Assembly (NCBI GenBank): GCA_946894095.1
Contig: OX335660.1
Location: 16,869,001 to 16,933,000 of the forward strand
Length of the DNA: 64,000 nt
Direction: 5' to 3'
DNA from: Incurvaria masculella
Lineage: Eukaryota; Arthropoda; Insecta; Lepidoptera; Incurvariidae
The notes under the pieces were generated by a model. The model was given only the letters and a program-made list of their open reading frames with translations, was not told the origin of the DNA and searched no databases. Numbering within the stretch: position 1 is the first letter of the stretch; each line of letters opens with the position of its first letter. Positions 25,401-40,400 of this stretch are shown here, one piece after another. The translations under genes were made by a program, and so were the position numbers.

Positions 25401-28400
25401 TATGCTGTGAACCCAGTTTCAGCCATTTACGTTATCGTTACCTTTTTGTCGCGACCTCCTAGTCTAAATGTATAAATAATAATGTAATATATAAACATTT
25501 TATAAAAGTGTGGGAGTGCACAAAATAGATCGACAGAGCTGCATGCGCCGGTACTATTGAAGGTACCGCTAGCGATTTGGCAAGCTGATGTGCCTATTTA
25601 TTTATTTATTATGTCTTTTTTGATGGGCCAGTTTATTTTTGAAGGAATTTACGGAGACAGCATTTACAACTTCACTGGGTAGACTGTTCCAAGATTCTAC
25701 TACTCTGTTGGCAAGGAAGTGTCGTCGAGGGTGCTGCTTCGACCGATTGTGATACAGCTTTTTCGAGTGCCCTCTTTTTAGTATTAGCAAGGGTGAACAT
25801 ATCTTGTAGCTTGGTAGAGTTGTAAGAAGAGTAAAGTACTTTAAATGTCTCAATAAGATCTCCAAGTTCTCTTCTTTCTTGTAGTGGTGAGGTCAAGCTT
25901 GTCCAGCCGGGTTTCGTAACTTCTAATAAATAAAATCTAATAAATATTTTTCGGATGTTTTTAACAAACGCAGGCGGCGGCCGCCAGAGGCGCGGGTGGA
26001 GGTCCTGAGGGACGGATCGCTGGTGGCGCTGTGCGGGAACCGCATCTATAGTCTGGTGACGCAGCGCGGCAGCAAAATGTATGGACACCGCTACGCGCCG
26101 CCGAGAGGTACGTCGAGCGCACATTGACAATCGACTGGCTGACCGTTTTACCGTGGAGAGTGGCCGTGGTTTGAATTTAACATAAAACTGTAGGTTTGTA
26201 AATGTTTGTCTAGTCCCTTGTAGACGTACGTCACTTAGCTATGAGTCTCTGGGCCCGTGGTGTAGGAAATCAAACGCGGTATTAACGGTAAAGGTTTACT
26301 TCTTTCTACACTGAATGCGATGCGCACAAACGCCACGGGTTGCTTGCTAAGACTGTCTTGGGCGGCGACGTGGCCGTAGGTGATAGGGACGCGGGCGCGC
26401 GGTAAGGCGAGCGGCGAGGTATCCGGGGCTCGGATTTCATCCTGCCGTCGCACCGGCGCCGGTGTCCTATGTCGTCTACCGCCACAGGTTCCTCACTGAC
26501 TAGGTGGTAGTCTTAATCCTGCCCAATTTTCTACTTCATGTTTCCCATCTACTTCAATACGGATGAGTTATATAAAAAGGGTCCTGTGGCTTCTAGTTCC
26601 TTACAAAAGTATTCAGAGTGGGCGGATTGACTTTAGTACGGGTATTAAGGTCGGACTAAACCGGTTTTTGTATGGTTAGTCCAGTGTTAATCCCTTACTA
26701 ACTTTTGACAGGTTCACTCTGAATTGGACTGTTAATGGTTAGTTTGGCTAAAATCATCACAGTATGTTAACAACAATTAACTGTACTTGAAGTCCCAGTT
26801 GTCACCTAAATTGGCGTTTACGGCAAACCCATCGAGTGGCGTTTTCAAATGTATGGAGAAATTGAAGAGCCCGCGCAGTGGGAGTTAAGCGAACTAACAT
26901 TTGCGAGTCCGAATTTGATTTGACAGCTTACTTAACGTTGCCTTTTACGTCGACTGCACGTTTTCATACAAATCGGAAGTCCGAGTTTGACTTTGACAGC
27001 TTGAAGAAGTAAAACCACGATATGTAGTAAAAACTTGTATGGAGTTTGACGTTTTTACGGAAAATGCCAGTCGATCGATTTGCCATAAACGCCAATTTAG
27101 GTGAGAACTCGGACTGACCACTCTGGTTTCAACTGGCTGTGTTGGGAACGTGTAAGGAGGAGTTGAAAGAAGTGAAACAGCACGATAAATCGATTCTACC
27201 CAAACAATTGAGTGATTTTGATTTTAGGTACCGCCAAGGAGACGTCTGAAGATGAACCATTAGTAAGGTATGTCGCCCTCTGATATTACTTTCATTAATT
27301 ATGATTAAATCGAATGATGCTACCTGTGATATTATAGAATGTGATGTACCTTTGTTGTATCATGAAAAAAAAGGAGAGTCAAAAAGTAAATGCAAAATAG
27401 TGCTGAATAGTTTAGAAGTCCACCTGTGATTGTTGACAGATGCCTAATTACGGCAGTCATTCCAGAAGCCTTATTCTGCTAATTGATAACTGCGCGAGTT
27501 ATGTTTGTATTTTCTCAAAACCGCATGTTTCGCGCGAAATGGTATTCTACTAGCGCAGTTTGCAAAACGCATGCGTTGTGTTTGTGTTTTGTTCGCAAAC
27601 TCGTAACGCGCGCTCCATGTTCTCGTGGGCCGTGTGTTTTGCCGAAAACTTGCGGTTTTGAGAATTGTATTTGTCAAATTCGGAGTACCGCATCGCCGAA
27701 CTTCGAATATCACTTTCCTACATTACGTTGGTATATCGGTATCTCTTTCTTTACGTATAAGATATTTAAGAGAGAAATTAACTGTCAAAATCTTGACAGG
27801 TTATTTTACCCTTTAGGCGGCGCGCAAGACAAACCACGCCATAGACAATAACAAAACGCGTGCGTGAATTACCTGAATACCAATTTTTGGTAACCGCACT
27901 CAAAACTTCGCATGTTATGTTTGACCGAAACATAACTCATACGGAATGGTTTGAAATTGGACAAATAGCAGAATCGGGTTTCAGTAGGGTATTACACGTA
28001 ATTCATAGCCTTTCAGTTTCTGCCATCTCCATTTTTTGGAGATGTCGGAGCAGGAATATATGTATGAGCTGCGCCAATTGCTAATTTTGTGTTGGTTTTG
28101 TAATTCATGATGCAGCTCTATTTTGAAAATGATGAGAAAAATAATCATCTAAGTAACGATACGAATCTTAAAATTACTTGGACATACATAAGATTTTTTC
28201 CCAAAATTTTGGTTGTTTAGTGATTCTGTTATGATTTTATCGTTTTAAGTTGTGGCATTATTTTTTGTTTTAAATATGTCTAATTTGTATCATAAATTAG
28301 TTATGCATTTATTCTAGGATTCGATGTAATAACCCTATATTTTTATTACAGATATCCGTTTATTACCACGCTAAATTTTTACAGTATTTTACACATCTTA

Positions 28401-31400
28401 ATTACACCTATAAATACCTTCTCCAGGGGCGGTGAGAGGGCCTCCGTATACGTAGGCCACCACCACCCCGATCTCGAAGAGCCCTGCATCCGCTGAACGA
28501 CTGGGCACTGGCACGCAGTTATTATTGTTTTAAATCGGTGTCTTGCTGAAAAGTCCCAAATCGGTGTCTGTAGCTCGACGCCACCGCAACTTGAGGAGAC
28601 TTGTTGTGACCACACACATTAACTCAAAAAACTCGCCTTTTGGGTAAATTCCCTCCTCTTCCTATCCGAATCCGACGCGCGCATGAAATTAGCCGAACAC
28701 CCTTTTGCAGTAAATACTAATGTGTTGAAAACTCCAAGATTCTTAGGTCTTCTGCTATATTGCTGTATAGTCGCTGCCATATATAGCGGCTCACACAAGA
28801 AAGGATGATATGATTTTAGGTCGAGTAAGGACACGCCGGTGCCCGAGGCAGCGGCCCCGCCGGAGTTTGGGGCGCGGGGTGGAGTGCCAAGTGCCAACGG
28901 TGATCAGACGTCCGTCGTGCTCACCAAAGACGTAAGTAAATGCTGTTCCGGATGGCATAGAATGTAGTGCAGTCTTATTATATCACACAAGCTTTTTTCT
29001 CGCTTATTTGAATCATTGGCAAAATCTGATAAATACAAGAAACAGTAAATTACGCCAACTGCTTACGTACATAATCATTACTTTGAGTGAGAATATAATA
29101 TGTTACCTACCATTGTGTGATTAAACATTACAGTCGTCACCAAAATTGTATTTGGCATCAGACACTAAAGCCAGTCCTAAGTTGACTTAAGTAAGTGCGT
29201 CAAGTAATTTTCACTCGATTGCCAAAAAAAGTATTGACACCAAAAAAAACTGCTATTTGGCTCAACAGAAAATTGAAAAAAAAAAAAGTTTTTTGTTCTG
29301 TGTCCACGTCATTGATACGTGGGTGGGTGTACAACAGAGCTGATGGTGTGTTGCAGAAGATAACGATCTCCGGGGACGTGGAGCGCATCATGTCGGTGCT
29401 GCCGCGCTTCCAGGAGATGATGCGCACGCTCGAGCCGGCGGGCGCGGAGCCGGCGGCGGCGGGCGCGGCGGCGGGCGCGGCGGCGGGCGCGGCGGCGGGC
29501 GTGCGCCAGTCGAGCAGCGTGTCCGTCGACGACAATGGTGAACGAAACTCCTTTTTAGACCTGACCTTAAACTCGTTATAGCGCTGCACGTGGCGAGTAT
29601 GGTGTGGTGTAAGGTGTGTACTTGCAGGCGGGTTGGCCGAGCCGATTCCGCCGTAGTCACCTCCTTCAACTCCCATAGGTGCAACTGCGTTCTGGCAGCC
29701 GTCTTAGTGATGGATGATGGGTTTCCGCTTGTGGGTAGGATGCAGACTCCCGACTTTCGCCCTATGTGTTAGTCTCTTCTCATTTGTGAAGCTTCTTCAT
29801 TTCATCGAATTCAAATCACAACCATTGATTAATAATTTCTTACTGGCGTAAGTAGATGGCCCACCACCATAGTGACGGAAGTTTCATACAATATGCGTTA
29901 AGCAAGTTGGCCCTCTATTGCAATAAACATATAACTAAGATGGTAACGTCTATTCAATCGATCATAACGAAAAGAGAGTTTGCACCAAGAGATGGCGCAG
30001 CTATCATGCTCACTGCTTTAAATCTATTTAAAAGTTGTTGAATTTTATGGGTTGTCAAAAAATGTGGGTATAGATTCATAATTGTATATTTCCCAGCTTG
30101 AAATCCTATTGTTTGTACAGCGCTATCTATTGACTATTTCACAAGTTCTAGGTACGGAAGTGGTGCCATCCTATGTTCTTAACCGTAAACGTGTATCCAT
30201 GCAGTTGCGCCGTCTATTGTTCGTCCCTTCGGCATTGACATATTGGTGAAATATCTAGGTCTTCATTCGTCTATTTCACAACGGTGTGTTGCAGTGGTTC
30301 GCGAGCGCGTCGACGCCATCGAAGAGGAGATCTTCAGGAAGATCGCGGAGCAGGACTCGGTGCGGGAGGGGGCGGCGGCGCGGGGGGAGGCGGCGCCCGC
30401 GCATGCGCACGCCGAGCCGGAGCCGGAGACAGCCGCCGCCGAGCCCGCCCCGAGGTCGACGGCGCGCACGGAGGCGAACGCACCGCCGGCGGAGGTCACA
30501 CCGAGGTCAGTCCGCTCCCCTACTTGACAAGAAAACTATTTGCTATTGAATAATTTACCAAAGTTGCTACGGTGCCTGCCTTCACATGTTCTGGGGGGGG
30601 GGGGGGGGGGGGGCGGTTAGGTCTTCAAATTCACATTTCGCAAATACTTACACTTTATTGCTAATTTTGATCAAACTGTTTCTGTAAATATTATGTATGT
30701 ACAACATTTTTGGCGCCTTATAAAAATATATATATTTCAAATTTAAAATTCTTTATTCAGTGGAGCGTTTTTTTTTCAAGTATGGAATATTACATTGTAA
30801 GCACTTAATGCTATAGAATATATAAATAAACCCTTTTGCACGAGTCACCCTAGTGTTATCCCTTATTATAATTAGAGTTCATACTACATTCAATTATCAG
30901 CGATGACGTTCACTTGATAGCTAAGCGTAAATGTTTCACTTTAATCACAATTGAACATGCGTTGGCTCCATGAGTACGGACACTGAGCTGAAACTGTAAA
31001 TGGATTTAAAAACCGACTAGACAAACATTTAAAGGCAATAAAAAAAACAAATAATCAATAATAATAATAAACAATCAATAATCAATTAATAAAATCAATA
31101 TAAATACATAATTTGAATGATAAGTAATAATAATAATAACAATTAAAATTTTTAAAACATACACAAGTGCACTCCGGGTAAAATGAAATTCACGCATCAG
31201 CTTCAAACTGCTAGTGATATAAATAACATAATAATAATAATATTCGCAGGGAGGAAGTAAAGAGAAGGAAGAGGCAGCGGAGGTTGCAGGCGCCCGTCTC
31301 GCCCGAGCCCGTGCGGCGGTCGCTCCGCAGCCCGAGGGCGTCGCGCGAGGAGACCCGGGCGCCGCCGCCGCCGTCGGCGCAGCGCGGCAGCGACAGCGAG

Positions 31401-34400
31401 CACGAGATCATCATACAGGAGGAGATGATGCCGCGCCGCCGCGCCGTGCAGCCGCGCGACACAAGTGAGTACCGCCATGCAATAAGGGACGTCATGCAAT
31501 GTACGAACTCGCCGAATACTGCTTATTTATTTTTGTTAATATGAATACATCCTCGTACAAATGTACACTTCCGGTTAGGTTAGGTTTTTTTTTTTTTATG
31601 TGACTGGACATGGATGGCTAATACCACAAGTTCTGTCATGGTATTAGCCCAACACACCGCATAGGGACTAGGTGCCATGCCAGGACCTTCCTTATATTGC
31701 ACGGCTACATTGAACTGGATGGAAAACACGGACAATTTTTCATTGCCGCTTCGACCATCGTTCATCCAATGCGATGGTACCAACCCGGGCGGGATAAACC
31801 CTCCCACCTAGTAAATAAGGAAGGGGACCTACAGCTTAACGTGGAATCCGAACCACGGCCAGCCTCTCTCAACGGTCGCATGGTCACCCATCCAAGACCA
31901 GACCGGACCCAGCGTTGCTTAACTTCGGAGAGTGATCGCCGAAGTATCGCGCCACTGGGTCACTGAGGCTGACGCTATCAGCCTCAGTGATAGCTTAGGT
32001 TAGGTTAGGTTAGGTCGCCCTCTGTTGGCATTATATATGTAGTCTCCTGTCACTGACTTTACCGTGTGCTGCGTGATTTGTGTAGCTCTTCAATAAAACG
32101 ATTACCCAAGCACAATCTTTTATTGGCCTCAACAATTTAACAATTTTAAATTTATTTATTTATTTGATGAACGAGCAGCCTAAGCTGGTGTGTTCATTTC
32201 TGGGTTCACTGGTGCTTTGTTATTACGGTTACTTTAGTTTAGTGTTTTTAGGTGTTTGTCAAGCCTGTTTTTGAAAGAATTGGTGGGGGGTGCTTCAACG
32301 ACGTCTTCTGGCAGCTTGTTCCGCATTTCCACTGCTCTATTCGACAGGAAGTTCGACAAGAAGAAGAACCCGTCTTGGGTTTGTAGCTTTAGGCTATGAC
32401 TTTGTTGGTACAGCGCCATCTCCCGTCACTACCAGAACTAATTTATTTACTTACTTTATATTAGACAGGCAGCCTAGGCCGATGTGTCTAAATCGAGTAC
32501 ATAGTTCATTGATGTATTATCAGATTAAATTTTTTGTTTGTTACACCGTTATTAAACTAAGCTTAGTTCCAAATGTTGCCTTGGTAGGCGTAATGCCATG
32601 GTAATGTAAGCCGCTTGCTTTGCCTGTATTTAGGTGACTTATTGTTTATGAAAATACGGTATGGGCAAGGAGCTGAAGAAATAACAGAACGGATGGAACT
32701 AAGAAAGTGTCGACGTTCAATGGTGCCGCTGGAGGAATTTGACCTTTGTATCGTTTAAGAAACTGTTTGTTCTCAAAAGCCTAATGCCAACCACAAGGGG
32801 GTGCTCTGATTCTCTGCGGCGGTTGCTCCGGATAAAGGTTGGATGGGGAGGAATAACGAATGCAAATTCAACTGAGCAAAGCCCATAATAGTACCTGTGG
32901 AACGGACTGAGCGACCCTACAAACCGTCGGTGGCTCAAGGACTCCCACGGTGAGTTTTGGGTCCCCAACGAGACGGTCCGCTCGGCACTCTGAGTCCAAA
33001 GAGTGATATTCCATCGCAACGCCACGTAACGTTAGCAAATTCAACAAGTTTTCGTCGCGATATCACCGGTGGTATGTTTTTTTATGTAACTGGACCTGGG
33101 TGGCTAATACCAAACTAAACCTCAGATATTAGCCTAACACACCACATGGGAACTAGGTGCTATGCCAGGACCTTCCTTATAATGCTCGGCTACGTTGAAT
33201 TGGATGAAAAACATGGACGATTTTCATTGCCGCTTCGACCATCGTTCATTCAATGCGATGGTACCAACCCGGGCGTGACTAACCCTACTGTACCTATGGT
33301 ACTGCTAGCAGACAAAGAGTTAATATTATACTAACCCTATGGTGGTTTCTCATATTCAGCCAAGTCATGGATTGTTTGTTTAATGTTGTTGTTTATTCAT
33401 CATCCATAGACAGTCTCGGGCACTGCACTCGGATTTGTCATATTTTATCATTAGCCAGTTCGGCAATCCCAGCGAAGAAGAACTGGCAAGAAACTCCGCT
33501 GGTTTTTTTTCAACGTCCACTTAGTCTAAGTTTACAAAAGTATTTAGAATCACAGGTAAAAACACTAAATTAATATGAATTGACGACAATCAACAATTGA
33601 TGTCATATGCAACAGTTTATTTGTAAAAACCATGCCCGCTTGCTGGTTTGTTATTTTTAATTCGTGTGCACCGGGGAATTTATTCCTTCCTTCGCATCTC
33701 CCGTCTTCACGTTGTGTGTGTGTGTGTGTCCGCAGAGTCTGTGTACGCGCGGCGCTCCGATTCCAGTTCGGACCACGGAGCTCGCTACGCGCTGCCGCCT
33801 TCTCTCGCCCCCGCCAAGACCAGGTCCACCACTAGACCGATCGGCAAGCGGAAGCACCTCGACAAGTGAGTCCTCCCGTTGTGATGCCGACGAGTTAAGA
33901 GACGTTCGAATATACTGAGATTATTCTGGTGTCGTGTATCCATGGAGGGATAAACAAATGTCTTTATATAACGTCATCAGGAGTTCAAAATTCAACTAAA
34001 TATACATATATATTCAATATATATCTTTTTAGAAATTTTAGGTCAACATAAAATAGTGAAATTAAATAAACCCTAAAAATGGATTCTCGTCTTGAAGAGT
34101 AAAACTGCTTTTGCATTTAAAATGGGACAAAAATAATTTCATATATTCTTTAACATTCTTGTCGAATTGTGTGTAGCTATTTCGTTTGTGGACACAATTG
34201 GCACAATAGTGGTTTTAAGAGTACGCCATAGGGCAATATAGATTTCGTCATGCGGTATTGTTGTTTCTGTAAGGAATATATTTATTATAACACTTCCTAC
34301 TCTGTGCCCCAATTGACAGATTTATTGTTACACAAAATCCCGAGAGCCGGTACGTACACGCATGTCCGTGTCCGTAGATCAAGAAAATTTCACTGCTGCG

Positions 34401-37400
34401 TGTGTTCATGCAATATCCAACTATATACAAAATTTTACATTGAATCGAATTAAATCTTTATTGTAAAATTTTTTTTATTGTATTGTTTTATTGCATCCAT
34501 AGGTAGGTAACCTACACTTAAACATGTCAAGAATCGTTATGCTAGGTCTATGTCAAAAATATAAATGTCGCATACTCTATTTCCATGCACATAAGAACTG
34601 GAAAACATACCTTGCCAGTCACAAAATAAGTTTAAAACTTAAGTAGTTGATTAATCAATGCCACCGCTCGCAAGAAAAACATAAGGAGAAACGTAAAAAA
34701 ATAATATAAAAAACAAAAGATTTAAAAAAAACAATAATTATGATTCTGAATTATGAATATTGAACTTAACCTAAATCTGGTGTATAGTGTATAGTGCACT
34801 CAATGCTATTCACTGTATTCAAACACTACACCAGCTCCAGAGATGAAGGTAATTTAGATTAACTATAAATGTCATCACATTTTAACTAATTACAATTTGC
34901 AATGGTGTTAAAAGCTTGTTGCTTAACCAGGCCCTCAAATTGTTCTAAAATCATGTTACCCTAAATTCAAGAAAAAATAATACCGTCTTTACCATGGTCA
35001 CAATAGATCTGGAAAGGTCGCAGTGGCAGCGAGGCTAAAAGGCTCGCAACCAAACTTCAAATAAAATACATAGGTAATGTTAATAATTGTATTAATACTT
35101 GAAACACTGGAGTTGGCACAAAAGTTATTTGAAACAAAATCACTAATGTCTCTCCATCGTTATACCTGTCACAGTTGACTTTCTTCTTGGAAGGTAGAAA
35201 CTCGAAATTTTTTCACAGCAATAAACTATATTGAACTTCATATTTTTACTTAGTGATTTGATATTTAATTTTGTAAAACATTTCCGATATTAACTGCTGG
35301 TTCCAATATACCGTGCCAGCAGTTTTTAGATGTATTACTCTTGAATTATATATTTCTTCACTTGATCACTTGAAACTCGTTTAGCATTATAACAGGGGCT
35401 TATACAACACTTAAGGTGGCCCATCCCGCTCATCTCCCCATACAAAAGGGGAAAGAAGATCACGCCCATATTTCTTGTCAGAGATCCAAAATTTTGCTCA
35501 AAATAGCTTTATTTGATCAAACTAGATGTCTGTTGACCATTGGCATTGTAAAATTGTGTTTGGTTTCTAAGTTATAAGGTCCGAAAGTTCGAATTTTTTC
35601 ACGCGTTTTATACAATAACTTTGGAGGTGGATTACGCTATGATAAAGTAAGAATATGTTAAAAATATTAGTCATCAGACATAGATTATTTAATCAAGATT
35701 TATAAGCTATTTCGGCTATTTAGTTTCTGTTAGATTTTCGACTACAGCGGTTGTGGTTTACTTTTAGTTATTAGTCGTTTTGTAATCAAAATTTTCGTAA
35801 ATCTTACCAAATCATACACTATGCACATTGTCTTTTTTGTGGACATTTAGCATCTTCCTCATCACGGAGCCTGCCTTTTTCTTTGAAACATAGAAGGTGC
35901 GACAGCACGGTTTTGTACCGTGCCCGCGAATGAGTTAGTCCCGCCGGGTTGGGCCACCTTAAGAATTAAAAACATATATATTTACAAAGTAGTGTCTATG
36001 ATATAGATCTAAATAAATCGTGCGTGATTATTTTGGGCGGAAGGTATTTTAGTAGATAAATCAGCAATCTGCTAAACTAAATAGTTGATTCCATGTAAAA
36101 AGTTTTTGAATTGCAAAATAATATTTTTTGTATGCAAATAGCATTTAATTTTACATTTAAGTATTGATATTCGTTACAAATTGGACTTTATTAATAAAGT
36201 GAGTTGATCATGGAAGCAGGTCCTTTTAAATCATGTTTTGTATTAAATAAATAATTGAAAAATCTTTGTGTCTTTTCCTTTATCATATGAATTAATCATT
36301 TGATAATATCCTTTCCCATAGAGTGTTAACCCTAACTACTCGCATACATTTTCGAAACGCAAGTGAGAGGAAAAAAATGCATGCAACCAGATTGTCCTGC
36401 CATAAATCTGAAGTCTTATTACAATCAAACCCAGAAAATAACTAATCATGATGTGTGAGTTTTAGTGCATGTGATTCGCGTGTAGTGCTTGGATCTCACG
36501 AAGACAACTGACTTAGTAGTGGCCCCGTGTAGATATGATTGAGATAAACTGTAGCAACTGAAACGAAGACTGACCAAAAGTAATACGAACTAGTGCCTAA
36601 AGTGACAATTCATCCGTAAAAATGTGTTTTTACGGACGAGTTTTTCGTTGTTTTAGTTTCAGGTACGACTATTTCTTTAGTCATCTAAATCTAACAAATT
36701 GCCGGACTGTTAATTTTAAGGCCACTTCCCTCTGTGAAACCAAAGTCAAAATCTGCCGCCCCTAGGCCGTGGCCTGTACAACCTATTGACAAGTCCCACA
36801 CTTGTCTACCACTTACCTCAAATATTAATTTTCATAACAGTCATTCGTGTTGTGGTGGCTAGTGTGTTCACGATAAATGATAAGATCGCTTGCAATTGAC
36901 GATCAAAAAGTTAAAAGTGATGCAGTGGGTACATTTCTGAAAACGAGGAAGCCTGGAAATAATTCGCGATGCAGCGGTGCCTTTTCATCGTAAGTGTAGC
37001 GGGTCGGGCTATGAAAACCGAGTGTGCATTTCAGAACTCTACAGAACCAACTAGGTTTTATTTCTTCTACAGGGCACGAACTTCACCGTTTCTTATTAGC
37101 AATTATTTTTAGAGGTGTATACGTCTGGAAAAAAGCGGGTAAGGCATCAAAAGTTTTAGGGGGGTACAAAATGTAAAAACACATCGCTTATTCTTACACT
37201 TAACCATTGCGTATTGGGGTCAGTACCCGAAGTCTCAGTTGTCTAAATTGGCGTTTACGGCAAACCGATCGACTGGCGTTTTCAAATGTATGGAGAAATT
37301 AAAGAGCGCGCGCAGTGGCCGTTAAGCGAACTACCATTTGCGAGTCCGAGTTTGATTTGACAGCTTACTCAATAAATACGTCGACGTTGCCGTTTACGTC

Positions 37401-40400
37401 GGCTACGCGTTTTCATACAAATCGGAAGTCCGAGTTTGACTTTGACAGCTTGAAGAAGTAAAACCACAGAATATCTAGTAAAAACTTGTATGGAGTTTGA
37501 CGTTTTTACGGAACTTCGAAGTTACGTAAACGCCAATTTAGGTGAGAACTGAGACTACCAGCTCAGTTATCTTCTTGAGACTCAAGCACTATACTAGAGA
37601 AAACTTGAAAATTAAACCCTATGGCGATTCTGGTTTTCCCTTGGAGGACTTTCTCATCAGGTAAGTACAAATTGCTATCTTTAATGGAATGTTTGCATCT
37701 TAATTTTTGTCTATATTGTAAGCCTGCTTCCATCTCATTTCACCTTTTTTTTGTCCTGTGCTTTGTTTTCCTAAAAATACTCGCCTATATCCACTGTGTT
37801 TACAAGAGTGCTCTATTTCCTGTTCAACAAATCCCAACTTGGTATGAATATTGTTTTCTTTCTTTTTTAATTGATCCACTCTCCATACCTAGCTGTTTTC
37901 AGTTTGGTAAGAGTGGTGCAGTAATAAAATAAACTAATGATTGACATTGATTGCATTTTTTTTATTTAATTTAATTACAAACATTGGAATAAAAACTGTT
38001 TTAGGATATGTTTATGTAGACTTGTTTTTGGATAAACAGTGTTCAAATTATGGCTTACTTGTTTAAGTCGACGTTTCTCAAATAAGCCATAATTTGAACA
38101 CTGTTTATCTGAAAACATTTTAATAATATTTCAGGGTAAACCATTACGGGTAAAACCTTCTTAATTAGTTGTTTGTTTTAAGGGGAGCCCGTAAACATCA
38201 GAAAATTAGGCTTCCCATACAAACGTCGTTTACTATTCATATGAAAAGCTCAGTTGCAATTTACTTGATATTGGGTATCTAATATCAGGCAATATTTGTG
38301 TCTGCATGTTTTTGTTGTTTCGGTGGATGTATCCTGGATCAAACCACAGAGAAAACGAAATGTTTATGCAGATTCTATTTTTGCTTTCATTTTATCCGGT
38401 TTTGATTTTTCAAAATAGCAAAAACATGCAGTCACAGATATTTGCACCCTGATATTAGATATTAAGGTGGCCCTTCCCGACAAGACTAACTCATTCGCGG
38501 GCACGATACAAAATCGTGCTATTGCGCTCTGGGACCTTCTCTGTTTCAAAGAAAAAGACCGGCTCCGTGATGAGGATGCAACATATCCACAAAGCAGACA
38601 ATGCGCATAGTGTTTGATTTGGTAAGATTTAAGAAATGTTTTATTTCAAAACGACTTATAGCTGAAAGGAAATCCCTTAGAGATATAAATCCGTTAAAGA
38701 TATAACGAAAACCAAATTGATTTTAAATCTTCATGAAACAAACTAGAATTGATGCCTATCCTTTTTTTTAGACGTATTGTTTTATCATTGAGTATTACAA
38801 GTCCAAAATTATTGCATAAAGTGCGTGAAAATCTCAAACTTTAGGACCTTGTAACTTCGTAACCAAACATAATTTTCCAATTACGATGGTAACGATACAT
38901 CTTATTCGAAAATATAAAGCTGTTTTAAGCACAATTTTGGACAAGAAATATGGGCATGATCTTCTTTCCACGTAAGTCGAGCGGGAAGGCCCACCTTAAA
39001 TATAAATTCATTAGGCACAGTGGTTTCCAAATAATTAGTAAACTACGTTTGTAAGTGGAGTATAGCTTACGGGCCGTTTTTAAGTTTAATTGTTATAATA
39101 TGGAATAATTATTTTTAAACCTACATTCATGAAACTGAAAACAGCAGTGTTCCTTCCTGGCTTTTCAGCATTTCATGAGTTCACGCAAAAACGTGTGAGT
39201 AGCATGTAAGAATTTTATTTACTGATGCATTTTGACTGACATTTGCAACTGCCTGGTTCAACATGCATGACTGATAACATTACGACCAAATGAATACACA
39301 CTCATTGTTTTTTTATGTTTTACAGGGAAAAGAAAAATACTCCCCAGGACGTTTCTTATGAGAGCACTCAGGGATACCAGGACTCCGATGCGAGCCCTTT
39401 TAACTTGAACTGGAATCGGCGACGAAGGTTCAGCCATCAGTTCGAACTTAACCGACGCAGGTGTAACTCCTTGCAGAGGTTATACAATCGCCGCTCATAT
39501 GAACCTCGGCGCAGAAGTTCCACAATTTCTTTAAAGAATTGCATGCCTCAGCCTTCTGACTCGGAAAGTCCGACTTATTCCAAGCATCCCCAAGAAAAAC
39601 AGACTCAAACCTCCCCTGATAAGATAGAAGACGGGGATCGATCGACAGACAGCGTGGATTCGGTGCGTCTAACCCCCCAACCGGATGACATTAGCAGTAG
39701 GGACACGTCGCTTCCAAGTCTGGATGAAGATCTGCCTCGATGCGACACCAAAGATGTGGCAAACTCCAGCAACGTGACTCTACCACCCTCCCCGGAGTTG
39801 TCTATCGTTGAACAGATCTCAGTTCGGGCATGCTCCATAAGTCGATACAACGCAAGAAACAACACCATCAATGAGCAAATAGAAATCAATGATTGCGTAT
39901 ACAACCCTCGACGCGTCTCCATAGTCCTTGATCAATTGGACTTCACCTGTCCGCTGATGGAACAGGAGTTCACTGTTGCCAGTGTAGATAACCAAAGAAA
40001 TTGTGATTACAATCGCAGGTCAGCTGAGGACATGGAGATATGCGCCACGACCGTCGAAGACATGGTTGTAAGTGGGAATTCGACAGGGGCTATGAATTTG
40101 AAACAAAAACACCAAGATACTGTTACGGATTCGCTTATTTCGCGAGTCACTGAGGTGAATATCAATGACACGCCTACGTTAGAGTCCATAGAAAATGGAA
40201 TAAATGGCACTACCAGCACCTTAGCGTCTGTCCTGAATGTCAAGCAAACAGGTACAAGCGCTATGAAACGATGTTCGACGCCCAATAAAAGAAAGAAAGT
40301 TCGCAAGTCCCAACCGCCAGCTGTTCCTAGCGTTGCAGAAGAAGAACAGCTCCAACACACAGAATACTGTGTACAGAAACGTAGGAAGTCATGTCCTGCA

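Noticed and set aside
29200..29684. Pro-rich minus-strand frames over exon 10
   Set aside because: Complement of the Ala-Gly coding repeat; no splice sites or start context on the minus strand.
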